Shown here in pieces: positions 7,959-16,112 of a stretch of DNA of 53,734 bases (positions are counted from its first letter, which is position 1; each line of letters opens with the position of its first letter). A model generated the notes under the pieces. It had not been told where the DNA came from. It saw nothing but the letters and a program-made list of their open reading frames with translations, and did no database searches. Location of the stretch: contig SVPD01000013.1 in the NCBI GenBank assembly GCA_015066045.1, forward strand, positions 1 to 53,734, in the 5' to 3' direction. The translations under genes and the position numbers were made by a program. The DNA is from Oscillospiraceae bacterium. GTDB lineage: Bacteria > Bacillota > Clostridia > Oscillospirales > Acutalibacteraceae.

Positions 7959-9053
7959 TTATTTTATTGTCTCGCTATTGTTGAGTACTGCAGTACTGTA
8001 AAGAAACAGAACATCCCTGTTTTCGAAAGCTGCCAATGTGCAGGCATAATCCGGATTCATATACCGTATGTCGATGAGAGTGACCTTGCGGTAGCCCTCG
8101 GCGAGCAGGGGAGCGATAGCCGAGGAAAAAGAGTCACGGAAAATAATCAGCTCTCTGTCCGTGTCGGCTTCGGGGTTTTCTACGGTTACCAGTGAAAGCG
8201 GGCCCGAAAGGAAGGTCTCATAGGGATCTCTGCCGCTTATTCTGTCCGTGTCATAAACGGGGATGTCTTTGCCGTTCTGTCCGTCAAAGGCTTTCATTTT
8301 TTCTATGACAGAGCTTGTCAGACAGGTGACGGTATCTGCCTCGAGCTTCAGTGCCGCCTGACCGTAATAAACACCGTAAAAGGGGAGTGAAGAGCTTACG
8401 GCAGTTCTTCCGCCCGTGAGCTTTATGCCGAGGCCTTCTGCTAAGGCCTGTGCCGTGTCTTCTATACACTCCTGTCTCCAGTGTGAGTCGGTTTTATAGT
8501 AGTCTTCGATGGAAAGGGTGGGGAAAATGTCGATATATTCGGCGTAGGGCATAGCCTCTCTTATGTCCTTTACCAGCCTTTCGCTGTCGAAATAAAGTAC
8601 ACCGGCTTCCTTGGCTAAAAAAACATTTTTATCGGGTATGACAGAAAGATATACATTGGAATTTTTCAGATACTTTTCATTGATATATCCGAAGCGTGAA
8701 GAGGCATATTCTACGGAGTCTTTATTATACGGGTAGTCCATAGAGGCAATGTAGCCGTCGTGAACATAGATTTTATTGTTATCCTTCTGACCTAAAAGAT
8801 AGTAGCTGAAGTAAGCCTTGACGCTGCGCAAGGTGTCTCTGAAAGGAAGATTATCCACGGCATAGTCCTCAAAGGAGTCCATAAATTTACCCGTGAGCAG
8901 TGACGAGACGGATATCTCCGGAAAGTCCGCCAGCTCTCTTCTCTCGCTGTAGGAGTAATCCTCCTTCGGCATAAGGATGCACAGAAGAAAGCCTGTCAGA
9001 ACGATAGTGCAGGCAAGAGTGCATATTATAATGTTAAAAGCTTTTTTATTCAT
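7959..9053 (-). CDS. DHHW-family protein (AlgJ/AlgX-like, acetylation partner)
   Basis: A 364-residue secreted or membrane-anchored protein with an N-terminal hydrophobic segment (residues 6-28). It belongs to the DHHW group related to alginate O-acetylation factors; its motif here is TDSHW (Asp189-His191-Trp192). Other features are the FPEISVSSLLTGKFMDSFEDYAVDNLPFR segment following the membrane anchor and LIIFRDSFSSA, the SGNH-like serine block. I chose the ATG at 9053 because the upstream extension lies inside the MBOAT gene. The stop of that gene is only 4 nt away. With MBOAT it would move acetyl groups onto an extracellular polysaccharide. Confidence 0.85.
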   Translation of the reverse strand: MNKKAFNIIICTLACTIVLTGFLLCILMPKEDYSYSERRELADFPEISVSSLLTGKFMDSFEDYAVDNLPFRDTLRSVKAYFSYYLLGQKDNNKIYVHDGYIASMDYPYNKDSVEYASSRFGYINEKYLKNSNVYLSVIPDKNVFLAKEAGVLYFDSERLVKDIREAMPYAEYIDIFPTLSIEDYYKTDSHWRQECIEDTAQALAEGLGIKLTGGRTAVSSSLPFYGVYYGQAALKLEADTVTCLTSSVIEKMKAFDGQNGKDIPVYDTDRISGRDPYETFLSGPLSLVTVENPEADTDRELIIFRDSFSSAIAPLLAEGYRKVTLIDIRYMNPDYACTLAAFENRDVLFLYSTAVLNNSETIK

Positions 9054-9057
9054 TTTA

Positions 9058-10440
9058 TCAGAACCTGAAATACAAGAATGGATTGAAGGAGCCGTCGGCA
9101 AGATAAGCCGTGGAAAGAAGGAATACACAGATTATGAAAAGGGGTGTGAGGACATATCTTGCCCTTTCGGGAAGCTTATCCGCAAATCTTTTCATAACGG
9201 GTGTAGAGCCTATGGCAGCCACGGTAATTATGACGGCATAGCTTTTGAGATAATAGAGAGCTTCTGCAGTGATAAAGGGTGCTCCGTCCAGACCGAGCAT
9301 AAGCCTGAAGCAGGAAAGCATCTCACCCATATTTTCTCTGTTGAAAATAGTGAAGCTTATCAGAGTGATGATTATAACATAAAAATGGGAAATGACAGGG
9401 TGCTTTTCGAGTCTTTTACCGTACAGGAACTTTTCGGCGATGAGAATTACCGCATAAAAAACACCCCAGATGATGTAGTTCCAGCCTGCTCCGTGCCAGA
9501 AGCCCGTCAGAAACCACACTACGAATATATTGAATATATGGCGGGCAGGGGAGACTCTGTTTCCGCCGAGGGGGATATATACGTAGTCTCTGAACCAGGA
9601 ACCGAGGGACATATGCCACCTTCTCCAGAATTCTGTGGCACTTTTGGAGATAAAGGGATAATTGAAATTTTCGAGAAAGTCGAAGCCGAGCATTCTGCCG
9701 AGGCCTATTGCCATATCACTGTAACCCGAAAAGTCGAAATAAATCTGCAGTGCTACCGCTGCGGCATTAACCCAGGCGAAAACCACCGATTTTTCCGAGG
9801 CACCGTCGAAGGCGGTACAAAAGGAGCCTATGGTATTTGCCAAGAGTATTTTTTTACCGAGGCCGACAGTGAATTTTACTACACCCGAGGCGAACTGCTC
9901 CGTGGTATGAGTGCGGGCTTTAAGCTTATGCTCGATGTCGGTATATCTTACGATGGGGCCTGCGATAAGCTGGGGGAAAAGAGTGATGTAGCAGGCAAGG
10001 TCGATAGGGTTCCTTTGCGCCGCTGAGCCTCTGTAAACGTCAACCTGATAGCTTAAAATCTGAAAGGTGTAAAAGCTGATGCCGATAGGAAGAGCTACTC
10101 TGAGTAAAGGTACGGACATACCTGTAGCAGCATTGAAGGTGTCTATGAAAAAGTCAGCATATTTGAAATACACGAGAAAAGCGACAGGTATTAAAAGGGA
10201 CAGGCATAAAATCAGCCTGCCCTTTTTAGTGTTCCTGTGTTTTTCAAGTATAAGTCCCGAAGCATAGCCTGTAGCTATGGAAATGAGCATTACTGCCGTC
10301 AGCTTAGGCTCGCCCCAAGCGTAAAAGATAAGACTTGACACTAAAAGGGTAAAGTTTTTAAATTTACGGGGAACGAGGAAATAAATGAGAAAAACTAACG
10401 GGAGAAAGTAATAGATAAAAGGTATACTTGAAAATAACAT
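9058..10440 (-). CDS. MBOAT-family O-acyltransferase (AlgI/DltB-like)
   Basis: A 460-residue polytopic membrane protein with roughly ten to twelve hydrophobic segments. MBOAT signatures are YFDFSGYSDMAIGLGRMLGF, EFWRRWHMSLGSWFRDYVYIPLGGNR and the catalytic-histidine stretch TGFWHGAGWNY. Members pass acyl groups across the membrane for O-acetylation of cell-surface polymers. It is flanked by a lipoprotein gene 9 nt upstream and the DHHW gene 4 nt downstream, forming a three-gene unit. D-alanylation of teichoic acid (DltB) is less likely because no dltA, dltC or dltD genes are nearby. Confidence 0.92.
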   Translation of the reverse strand: MLFSSIPFIYYFLPLVFLIYFLVPRKFKNFTLLVSSLIFYAWGEPKLTAVMLISIATGYASGLILEKHRNTKKGRLILCLSLLIPVAFLVYFKYADFFIDTFNAATGMSVPLLRVALPIGISFYTFQILSYQVDVYRGSAAQRNPIDLACYITLFPQLIAGPIVRYTDIEHKLKARTHTTEQFASGVVKFTVGLGKKILLANTIGSFCTAFDGASEKSVVFAWVNAAAVALQIYFDFSGYSDMAIGLGRMLGFDFLENFNYPFISKSATEFWRRWHMSLGSWFRDYVYIPLGGNRVSPARHIFNIFVVWFLTGFWHGAGWNYIIWGVFYAVILIAEKFLYGKRLEKHPVISHFYVIIITLISFTIFNRENMGEMLSCFRLMLGLDGAPFITAEALYYLKSYAVIITVAAIGSTPVMKRFADKLPERARYVLTPLFIICVFLLSTAYLADGSFNPFLYFRF

Positions 10441-10449
10441 AAGCTTTTC

Positions 10450-11028
10450 TTATGCAGCTATGTCGCCTTCGAGTACGATGGCAGCATTTTCGAGAGTGTT
10501 GGAAGCCTTGGTAGCGAAAAGCTCGATGATCTGGCCGTTACCGAAAGCGGTTACTACGAAGTTACCGGTCTGGATAACTACGAATCTTTCGGGGAAGCCG
10601 CACATCCACTGTCTGCCGTTGAGGCCGTCCTGGAAATCTTTGGCAAAAGCAGCCACATCGGTGCCTTCCTTGAGCTTGTAGGCTGCGCCGGTGAAGTTGT
10701 TTGCGTTCATCATGTGAACCATAGAAGCGGCATCCTCGATGTTTGCAGTCTGTGATGCGGGAAGAGCGAGAGTTACGTCGAGCTCTTCTGTAGCTGCTAT
10801 GTCAAATTTGCCGGGAGCATCCATGGTGAGGTTTGCAGAGTCACCGCCGCCGATGGGGAATTTGTTTTCCTCGGCTTCGTCTGCGTAGCCTGCCCAAACT
10901 GTGCTGAGAACTTCTGTGGCATCTGCATAAGAGGAAGCGCCTGTGCCTTCGTTACCGTTTCCGCCGCATGCTGCGAAAAGAACGAGAACTACTGCCAATG
11001 AGAGAATGATTGCTGTAAACTTTTTCAT
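10450..11028 (-). CDS. Secreted lipoprotein of unknown function
   Basis: A 192-residue protein with a type II signal peptide: hydrophobic residues 4-19 and lipobox FAAC with the acylated cysteine at residue 21, then a Gly/Asn-rich linker. The mature part contains LTLALPASQ-like and GRQWMCGFPERFVVIQTGNFVVTAFG segments and a single internal cysteine. I do not recognise the fold with certainty; it resembles small extracytoplasmic proteins of the DUF4358 type. Being the first gene ahead of MBOAT and DHHW under one promoter, it may assist the acetylation machinery. Confidence 0.75.
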   Translation of the reverse strand: MKKFTAIILSLAVVLVLFAACGGNGNEGTGASSYADATEVLSTVWAGYADEAEENKFPIGGGDSANLTMDAPGKFDIAATEELDVTLALPASQTANIEDAASMVHMMNANNFTGAAYKLKEGTDVAAFAKDFQDGLNGRQWMCGFPERFVVIQTGNFVVTAFGNGQIIELFATKASNTLENAAIVLEGDIAA

Positions 11029-11254
11029 TTTTAGTCTCCTAATCTTTCGTTTATTTCGGTTTTACACCGAGAGGCATTATAACATAAAATTTCCGTAAAT
11101 TCAAACCTTTTGCTTAAAATTAATGCATTGTACATAATTATTTCCTTTACAGAACAAGTATTGACCGAAATGGAGTTTTTATAAATAAAAGTTGTTGACT
11201 TGACGGTAAAACCGTGTTATAATAAACCGAACAAACTCACAGGAGGTACATACC
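11029..11254. other. Divergent promoter region, acetylation operon and scfA
   Basis: It contains a minus-strand promoter for the lipoprotein operon (TTGAAT at 11099-11104, 17 bp, TATAAT at 11076-11081), with a small TCGGT/ACCGA hairpin in its leader, and the scfA promoter on the plus strand. No further gene was seen. Confidence 0.6.
11195..11223 (+). promoter_or_regulatory. scfA promoter
   Basis: TTGACT at 11195-11200, a 17-bp spacer and TATAAT at 11218-11223; the predicted start site near 11230 is followed by AGGAGG at 11241-11246. Strong elements fit abundant expression of the peptide. Confidence 0.8.
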
Positions 11255-11401
11255 ATGAAGCGTATTAAGACAATGGAAACAAAGAACCTTTGCTCTTCTG
11301 CAAAGAACGGCGGTTGCGGCGAATGTCAGACATCCTGCCAGTCTGCATGTAAGACAAGCTGCGGTATTGCTAACCAGCAGTGCGAAAGCAAGCAGAAATA
11401 A
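11255..11401 (+). CDS. scfA: SCIFF ranthipeptide precursor ScfA (seven-cysteine variant)
   Basis: A 48-residue peptide too short for most gene finders. It carries the SCIFF signature (six cysteines in forty-five residues): MKRIKT leader start, then CGECQTSCQSACKTSC and a final cysteine. The six canonical cysteines are 21, 24, 28, 32, 36 and 43; an additional Cys13 sits in the leader-proximal NLCSS. The radical SAM maturase would install cysteine-to-alpha-or-other-carbon thioethers on residues following cysteines. AGGAGG lies 8 nt before the ATG. The next gene is scfB, after an attenuator-like hairpin. The biological role of SCIFF peptides is unresolved; signalling has been proposed. Confidence 0.95.
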   Translation: MKRIKTMETKNLCSSAKNGGCGECQTSCQSACKTSCGIANQQCESKQK

Positions 11402-11419
11402 GCTTTGATTTTTGAGATG

Positions 11420-11449
11420 TGCCGCCGACTCAGACTCGGTGGCATTTTT
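11420..11449 (+). terminator. Attenuator-like terminator between scfA and scfB
   Basis: A 9-bp stem (GCCGCCGA with TCGGTGGC plus a T-A pair, 11420-11444) is followed by TTTTT. Partial termination here would give much more peptide mRNA than maturase mRNA. Confidence 0.75.
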
Positions 11450-11469
11450 CTGTGAAAGGTGAATTATAA

Positions 11470-12852
11470 ATGATACATTCCTATAAACTTGGCGGTCTGA
11501 ATATAGTTCTCGATATCTGCTCGGGCTCCGTTCATGCCGTGGACGAGGTAGCTTATGACATTATTAATCTTTATGAAAAGGAAAACAAGGAAAAAATAAT
11601 CTCTCTTATGCTGGAAAAATACGGTGACAGAGAGGACGTTACCGCAGAGGAGCTGGAGCTCTGCTTCGATGACATAGAGGAGCTGAAAAAAGAGGGCAAG
11701 CTTTTTTCCGAGGATACCTTTGAGCCTGTGGCGGGTGCACTGAAGAAAAAGAGTGCAGGCATCGTAAAGGCTCTGTGTATGCACATCGCTCATACCTGTA
11801 ATCTTAACTGCTCCTACTGCTTCGCCAGTCAGGGTAAATATCACGGTGACAGAGCTATGATGAGCTTCGAGGTAGGTAAGCAGGCCTTTGATTTCCTTAT
11901 CGCAAATTCCGGCACCAGAAAAAATCTGGAGGTTGACTTCTTCGGCGGCGAGCCTCTTATGAATTTCGACGTGGTAAAGGAGCTTGTGGCCTATGCACGC
12001 AGCATCGAAAAGGAGCACGGCAAAAATTTCCGCTTCACTCTTACCACTAACGGTGTGCTTATCGATGACGATGTGATCGAGTTTGCAAACAGAGAAATGA
12101 GCAACGTCGTTCTGAGTCTTGACGGCAGAAAGGAAGTTCACGACCGCTTCCGTGTGGATTATAACGGAAAGGGAAGCTGGGAAAAAATAGTGCCGAAGTT
12201 TCAGAAGCTCGTAGAGGCACGTGAGGGTAAAAACTACTATATGCGAGGCACCTTCACCCACCATAATCCCGACTTTTTAGAGGATATAAAGGAGATGCTT
12301 TCCCTCGGCTTCAGAGAGCTCAGCATGGAGCCTGTGGTCTGTGCCGAGGACGATCCCTCCGCTCTTACCCCCGAGGACCTTCCCGTGGTAATGAAGCAGT
12401 ATGAGCAGCTGGCTGAGCTTATGCTCAGAAAGCATAAGGAGGGTGACGGCTTCACCTTCTATCACTATATGATCGACCTTAAGGGCGGCCCCTGCATTTA
12501 TAAGCGTATCTCGGGCTGCGGCTCGGGCACCGAATATATGGCCGTTACACCCTGGGGCGACCTTTACCCCTGTCATCAGTTCGTCGGCGAAGAAAAATAT
12601 AAGCTCGGCGATGTGTGGAAGGGTGTCACTAACACGGAAATACAGAATGAATTTGCAGAGTGTAATGTCTATACCCGTGAGGAATGTCGCAGCTGCTGGG
12701 CCAGATTATATTGCTCGGGCGGATGTGCCGCCAATGCTTATCACGCCACAGGCAGTGTAAAGGGTATCTATTCTACGGGCTGCGAGCTTTTCAAAAAGAG
12801 AATGGAATGTGCCATTATGCTCGAGGTTGCCAAAACCTTAGGAGACGAATAA
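11470..12852 (+). CDS. scfB: SCIFF radical SAM maturase ScfB
   Basis: A 460-residue radical SAM/SPASM enzyme that forms thioether crosslinks in ScfA. The N-terminal 90 residues form a PqqD-like peptide-binding (RRE) region. The SAM cluster motif is Cys110-x3-Cys114-x2-Cys117 in HTCNLNCSYCFA, followed by FFGGEP. The C-terminal SPASM region supplies auxiliary-cluster cysteines in GCGSG, YPCHQF, ECNVYTREECRSCWARLYCSGGC and STGCE. Length and motif order match the family. The ribosome binding site is AAAGGTGA. Its stop codon overlaps the next gene start as TAATG, implying translational coupling. Confidence 0.96.
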   Translation: MIHSYKLGGLNIVLDICSGSVHAVDEVAYDIINLYEKENKEKIISLMLEKYGDREDVTAEELELCFDDIEELKKEGKLFSEDTFEPVAGALKKKSAGIVKALCMHIAHTCNLNCSYCFASQGKYHGDRAMMSFEVGKQAFDFLIANSGTRKNLEVDFFGGEPLMNFDVVKELVAYARSIEKEHGKNFRFTLTTNGVLIDDDVIEFANREMSNVVLSLDGRKEVHDRFRVDYNGKGSWEKIVPKFQKLVEAREGKNYYMRGTFTHHNPDFLEDIKEMLSLGFRELSMEPVVCAEDDPSALTPEDLPVVMKQYEQLAELMLRKHKEGDGFTFYHYMIDLKGGPCIYKRISGCGSGTEYMAVTPWGDLYPCHQFVGEEKYKLGDVWKGVTNTEIQNEFAECNVYTREECRSCWARLYCSGGCAANAYHATGSVKGIYSTGCELFKKRMECAIMLEVAKTLGDE

Positions 12853-14198
12853 TGAAAACTCCTCTTTGTGATTTTATCGACGGATACGTAAAAGAGAATA
12901 AAACACGCTTTCATATGCCCGGTCATAAAGGTCGGGCTTTTATCGGCTCGGAGGAGTACGACATAACTGAGGTCGAGGGTGCCGATGTCCTTTACGGTGC
13001 TCACGGAGTGCTGAAGGAAAGCATGGAAAATGCCTCACGGATTTTCGGCACGGGAAAAACCCTCTACAGCACCGAGGGCTCCTCTCTTTCCATCCGTGCT
13101 ATGGTGTATCTTATCCGGCTTTATGCCGTTTCTCACGGCAGAAAACCTGTTATTTTTGCCTTCCGTAACGCTCACAAGACCTTCATTACCGCTTGCGCAC
13201 TCACGGGAGTGGAGATAAGGTGGCTTTACGGGCGGGAAAACAGAGGCATCACCTGCTGCAGTATTTCTGCCGATGAGGTGCGGTCTTGTCTCGAAAACAC
13301 TGAGGAGCTGCCCGCTGCTCTTTATGTGACATCGCCCGACTATCTGGGCAATATGGCAGACATAAAGGGCCTTTCGGCTCTTTGCGAGGAAAAGGGGATA
13401 GTGCTTGCGGTGGATAATGCTCACGGAGCTTACCTTAATTTCCTGCCCGAAAACAGACATCCCGTTTATCTCGGTGCCCACATCTGCTGCGATTCGGCGC
13501 ACAAAACACTTCCCGTGCTTACCGGCGGAGCCTATCTTCACATTTCCCGTAAGGCACCGTACCTTTTTGCCGAAAAGGCAGAGTATGCCCTTTCGCTTTT
13601 CGCCTCTACCAGTCCCTCTTATCTTATTCTGCGTTCCTTAGACAAGGTAAACCTGTTGCTTTCTTCCGATTATGCGGAGTCTGTCTCTGCTTTCGCAAAA
13701 AAGGTGCAGAGGCTGAAAGAGAAGCTTTCCTGCGAGGGATACCGCTTTATCGGTGATGAGCCGCTTAAGCTTACCTTTGACAGTAAAAAATACGGCTACA
13801 GGGGCACAGAGCTCGCAGAGTATCTCTGTGCTAATAACATAGTCTGTGAGTTTTCTGATGAGGACTACACGGTGCTGATGCTTACCGACAGTAACACAGA
13901 CGAAGAGCTGGAAAAGCTTCTGAAAGTACTGGAAGCTCTCCCGAAAAAAGGAGAACTGACAGAAGTACCGCCCGAAATAACTCCTCCCGAAAGAGTAGTA
14001 CCTCTTTCCGAATGTATTTATCTTTCCGCTGAAAAGGTAAGCATCGAAAACGCTCTCGGCAGAGTATGCAGCAGTATAAACATCAGCTGTCCGCCCGCCG
14101 TACCCATAATAATCGCAGGTGAACGTATTGGTGAAGCACAGGTTAAATTGCTTAAATACTACGGCATACAGGAGTGCGAGACAGTCAAAGATTTATAA
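12852..14198 (+). CDS. Orn/Lys/Arg decarboxylase-family PLP enzyme
   Basis: A 448-residue fold-type I PLP decarboxylase of the YaaO/SpeA-like group. Motifs are HMPGHKGR (residues 17-24), EVEGADVLYG, FRNAHKT, VDNAHGAY (family usually VDEAHGAH, so Glu is Asn here) and CDSAHKTLP with PLP lysine Lys218. The C-terminal PPAVPIIIAGERI is the usual tail-domain sequence. An upstream in-frame extension is rejected because this ATG shares TAATG with the scfB stop. The natural substrate is unknown: arginine, lysine, ornithine or a modified peptide are all open. Coupling to scfB is unusual and may be functional or merely operonic. A terminator follows. Confidence 0.88.
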   Translation: MKTPLCDFIDGYVKENKTRFHMPGHKGRAFIGSEEYDITEVEGADVLYGAHGVLKESMENASRIFGTGKTLYSTEGSSLSIRAMVYLIRLYAVSHGRKPVIFAFRNAHKTFITACALTGVEIRWLYGRENRGITCCSISADEVRSCLENTEELPAALYVTSPDYLGNMADIKGLSALCEEKGIVLAVDNAHGAYLNFLPENRHPVYLGAHICCDSAHKTLPVLTGGAYLHISRKAPYLFAEKAEYALSLFASTSPSYLILRSLDKVNLLLSSDYAESVSAFAKKVQRLKEKLSCEGYRFIGDEPLKLTFDSKKYGYRGTELAEYLCANNIVCEFSDEDYTVLMLTDSNTDEELEKLLKVLEALPKKGELTEVPPEITPPERVVPLSECIYLSAEKVSIENALGRVCSSINISCPPAVPIIIAGERIGEAQVKLLKYYGIQECETVKDL

Positions 14199-14205
14199 CA
14201 GAAAA

Positions 14206-14241
14206 CCCACAGAGACGATGAATTTCTCTGTGGGAATTTTT
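14206..14241. terminator. Bidirectional terminator, scf operon and iolB
   Basis: A perfect 10-bp stem (CCCACAGAGA with TCTCTGTGGG, 14206-14234) is followed by AATTTTT on the plus strand and preceded by A residues. It lies between two convergent genes. A similar stem is at 18525-18554. Confidence 0.85.
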
Positions 14242-14252
14242 ATTTATTGGTT

Positions 14253-15023
14253 TTACTCTCTCGTCAGCCACTCATGCTCCTCAGCATAAAAACGGGTTGT
14301 TTTATACCACGGATCATCCTTGAGATGTCTTATCATCCACACATAGCACATCTCATAGCCGGGGGCGACTACCTGATGATGGTCGTTTCCGTCGGTGATG
14401 TAGGAGGCTGAGCCGTGAACACTTTTGTAAACATCGTCACCTATAAAGCAGGCACCGAAGCCCTGCGGTCTGTCAAACTGATAGTAGTAAACCTCGGGCT
14501 GGGGATGGTGGTGGGGAGGATAGCTGGACCATTTGCCCGGTTGATTAAATACCTCACCGAGAACCATATTTGAATAGGGGGCATTGTCGTAGTCGAAAAC
14601 TGTGGAGCAGATTCTGTGGCCTGTGCCGCCCCACTGACCTTTTCCGAATTCCTGATAGAGAATGTCCTCGGGCTTATAGAATACGGGGGCGAAATCTCTT
14701 TCGTTGTCTGTCTGCTCGATAAGGATTTCCGTGCCCTCCTTAGCGGTGATTTCCACCTTTATGTTACGGGGCACGTGGAGGCAGTAGGGTGTTTTTTCAA
14801 AGGGGCCGCTGCGAATCATTTTTTCTGTGTTTCCCAGCCATTTTATTTCAGCCTCACCCTTAAGGATAAGAAAAGCAGTTTCGTTTTCACTGTCCTCTAC
14901 GGTGAGAGCCTCACCCTCGGTAAATTTTTTTACCTTGACAGTAAGAAGCATTTCTGGGTGTTTTTCACCCATTCTGCAGATTAATCTTTCGCCGTTTCGG
15001 TCGAATTCGGTATATTCGAGCAT
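14253..15023 (-). CDS. iolB: 5-deoxy-glucuronate isomerase family protein (IolB-like)
   Basis: A 256-residue bicupin of the IolB family. IolB isomerises 5-deoxy-D-glucuronate to 2-deoxy-5-keto-D-gluconate in myo-inositol breakdown. Diagnostic sequence is GKWSSYPPHHHPQPEVYYYQF with metal-binding histidines and Glu, then DGNDHHQVVAPGYEMCYVWMIRH near the C-terminus. The start follows AAAGGAG. It is a single minus-strand gene; no iolA, iolC, iolD, iolE or iolG is in the window, so it may act with genes elsewhere or on another uronate. It is divergent from the GH43-like gene. Confidence 0.85.
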   Translation of the reverse strand: MLEYTEFDRNGERLICRMGEKHPEMLLTVKVKKFTEGEALTVEDSENETAFLILKGEAEIKWLGNTEKMIRSGPFEKTPYCLHVPRNIKVEITAKEGTEILIEQTDNERDFAPVFYKPEDILYQEFGKGQWGGTGHRICSTVFDYDNAPYSNMVLGEVFNQPGKWSSYPPHHHPQPEVYYYQFDRPQGFGACFIGDDVYKSVHGSASYITDGNDHHQVVAPGYEMCYVWMIRHLKDDPWYKTTRFYAEEHEWLTRE

Positions 15024-15104
15024 AATTTTTTCTCCTTTTTCAAAGTATAATTCATTTTACATCAAGAAAAAATTTTTTTCAATATCTTTTATTGAAAAGC
15101 CGAA

Positions 15105-15120
15105 GGTAAAATGGTATAAT
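15105..15120 (+). promoter_or_regulatory. GH43 gene promoter with shared 12-bp motif
   Basis: GGTAAAATGGTA (15105-15116) runs straight into a TATAAT -10 at 15115-15120. The same 12 bases occur upstream of the symporter at 16127-16138, and a GTAAAATG variant lies on the minus strand upstream of iolB. It may be an operator for a common regulator. Confidence 0.5.
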
Positions 15121-15151
15121 TTTTCAAACGGAAAATAAAGGAGAAAGCACA

Positions 15152-16084
15152 ATGCCGTATTTGTTCACTCATTTCAGAGAAAAGCTCACACCTGACGGAG
15201 AGCAGGTATATTTTGCCGTAAGTAAAGACGGCTTTAACTGGGAGCAGCTTAACGGAGGAAGGCCTGTCCTTACTGCCGAAAAAGGCTTCAGAGGCTGCAG
15301 AGACATAGAGGTAGTACGTCTTTTGGACGGCAGCTTCGCCATTCTTACCACTGACGAATTAATCGTAGAGCGTATGGATGAAAAACATAATGTAAACTGG
15401 AAAACAGTAAACCGCACGGGCAGTAAATGCATTCGTATGTGGAGAAGTGAGGATATGATAAGCTTTTCCGAGGAAGCTCTTCTGCCCATAGGCACCGAAA
15501 GCTTCGGATGTATGTGGGCACCCGAGGTCTTCGTCGATGAGGAAAAAGGGGAGTATCTCATTCACTGGGGCTCCACCGTAAAAGAGGACGACTATTCCCA
15601 TATGTCTATTTTCTGCTCGAGAACGAAGGACTTCGTGTCCTTTACCGAGCCTGAAATGTTCTTTACCAAGGATAATGAAATCCTTGACACCCACATCAGA
15701 AAAATCGGTGACATCTACCATATGTTCTATAAAAACGCTGACAATCCCGGTATGAATATGCACGCTACCGCAGAAAGTCTCGACGGTCCCTGGAAGCACG
15801 ACGAAAAATTTGAGGAATATATGGCATCTCTCGGTAATGCCTGGGCGTACGAGGCTCCCACCACCATCGTTCTTCCTGACGGCAGATGGTGTCTGATGAT
15901 TGATTTCTTCGGATGTGAGAAGCCGAAAATGGGTTATGTGCCCTTTGTTTCCGCCGCACCGGGAGACAGTAATTTCACTATGGCGAAGGAAAGCTTTTCC
16001 TTCCCTTACGGCTTCAAGCACGGCGGAACAGTGGAAATTTCCGATGAGGAATATAACAGACTTAAAGAGTATTATAAAAACTGA
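15152..16084 (+). CDS. GH43-like five-bladed beta-propeller glycosidase
   Basis: A 310-residue intracellular protein (no signal peptide) with the repeating blade pattern of glycoside hydrolase family 43 and relatives. Features include VYFAVSKDGFNWEQLNGG near the N-terminus, GCRDIEVVRLLDGSFAIL with a candidate catalytic Asp, MWAPEVFVDEEKGEYLIHW with a candidate acid Glu, DTHIRKIGDIYHMFYK and EAPTTIVLPDGRWCLMID. Relatives cleave alpha-L-arabinose or beta-xylose units; some are phosphorylases or anhydrogalactosidases, so substrate is unassigned. Start has AAAGGAG. The next gene is a sugar symporter whose promoter shares the 12-bp motif. Confidence 0.78.
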   Translation: MPYLFTHFREKLTPDGEQVYFAVSKDGFNWEQLNGGRPVLTAEKGFRGCRDIEVVRLLDGSFAILTTDELIVERMDEKHNVNWKTVNRTGSKCIRMWRSEDMISFSEEALLPIGTESFGCMWAPEVFVDEEKGEYLIHWGSTVKEDDYSHMSIFCSRTKDFVSFTEPEMFFTKDNEILDTHIRKIGDIYHMFYKNADNPGMNMHATAESLDGPWKHDEKFEEYMASLGNAWAYEAPTTIVLPDGRWCLMIDFFGCEKPKMGYVPFVSAAPGDSNFTMAKESFSFPYGFKHGGTVEISDEEYNRLKEYYKN

Positions 16085-16112
16085 AATAGGGTTTTTAAAG
16101 TTCCTTTAAGCC

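Noticed and set aside
8977-10026. 349-codon plus-strand open frame
   Set aside because: It is antisense to the well-supported DHHW and MBOAT genes, has no ribosome binding site and low-complexity, unfamiliar sequence.
11464-12264. 266-codon minus-strand open frame
   Set aside because: Shadow of scfB; no family resemblance.
12684-12851. Upstream extension of the decarboxylase
   Set aside because: Lies within scfB in another frame and encodes sequence absent from the family; the TAATG start is better.
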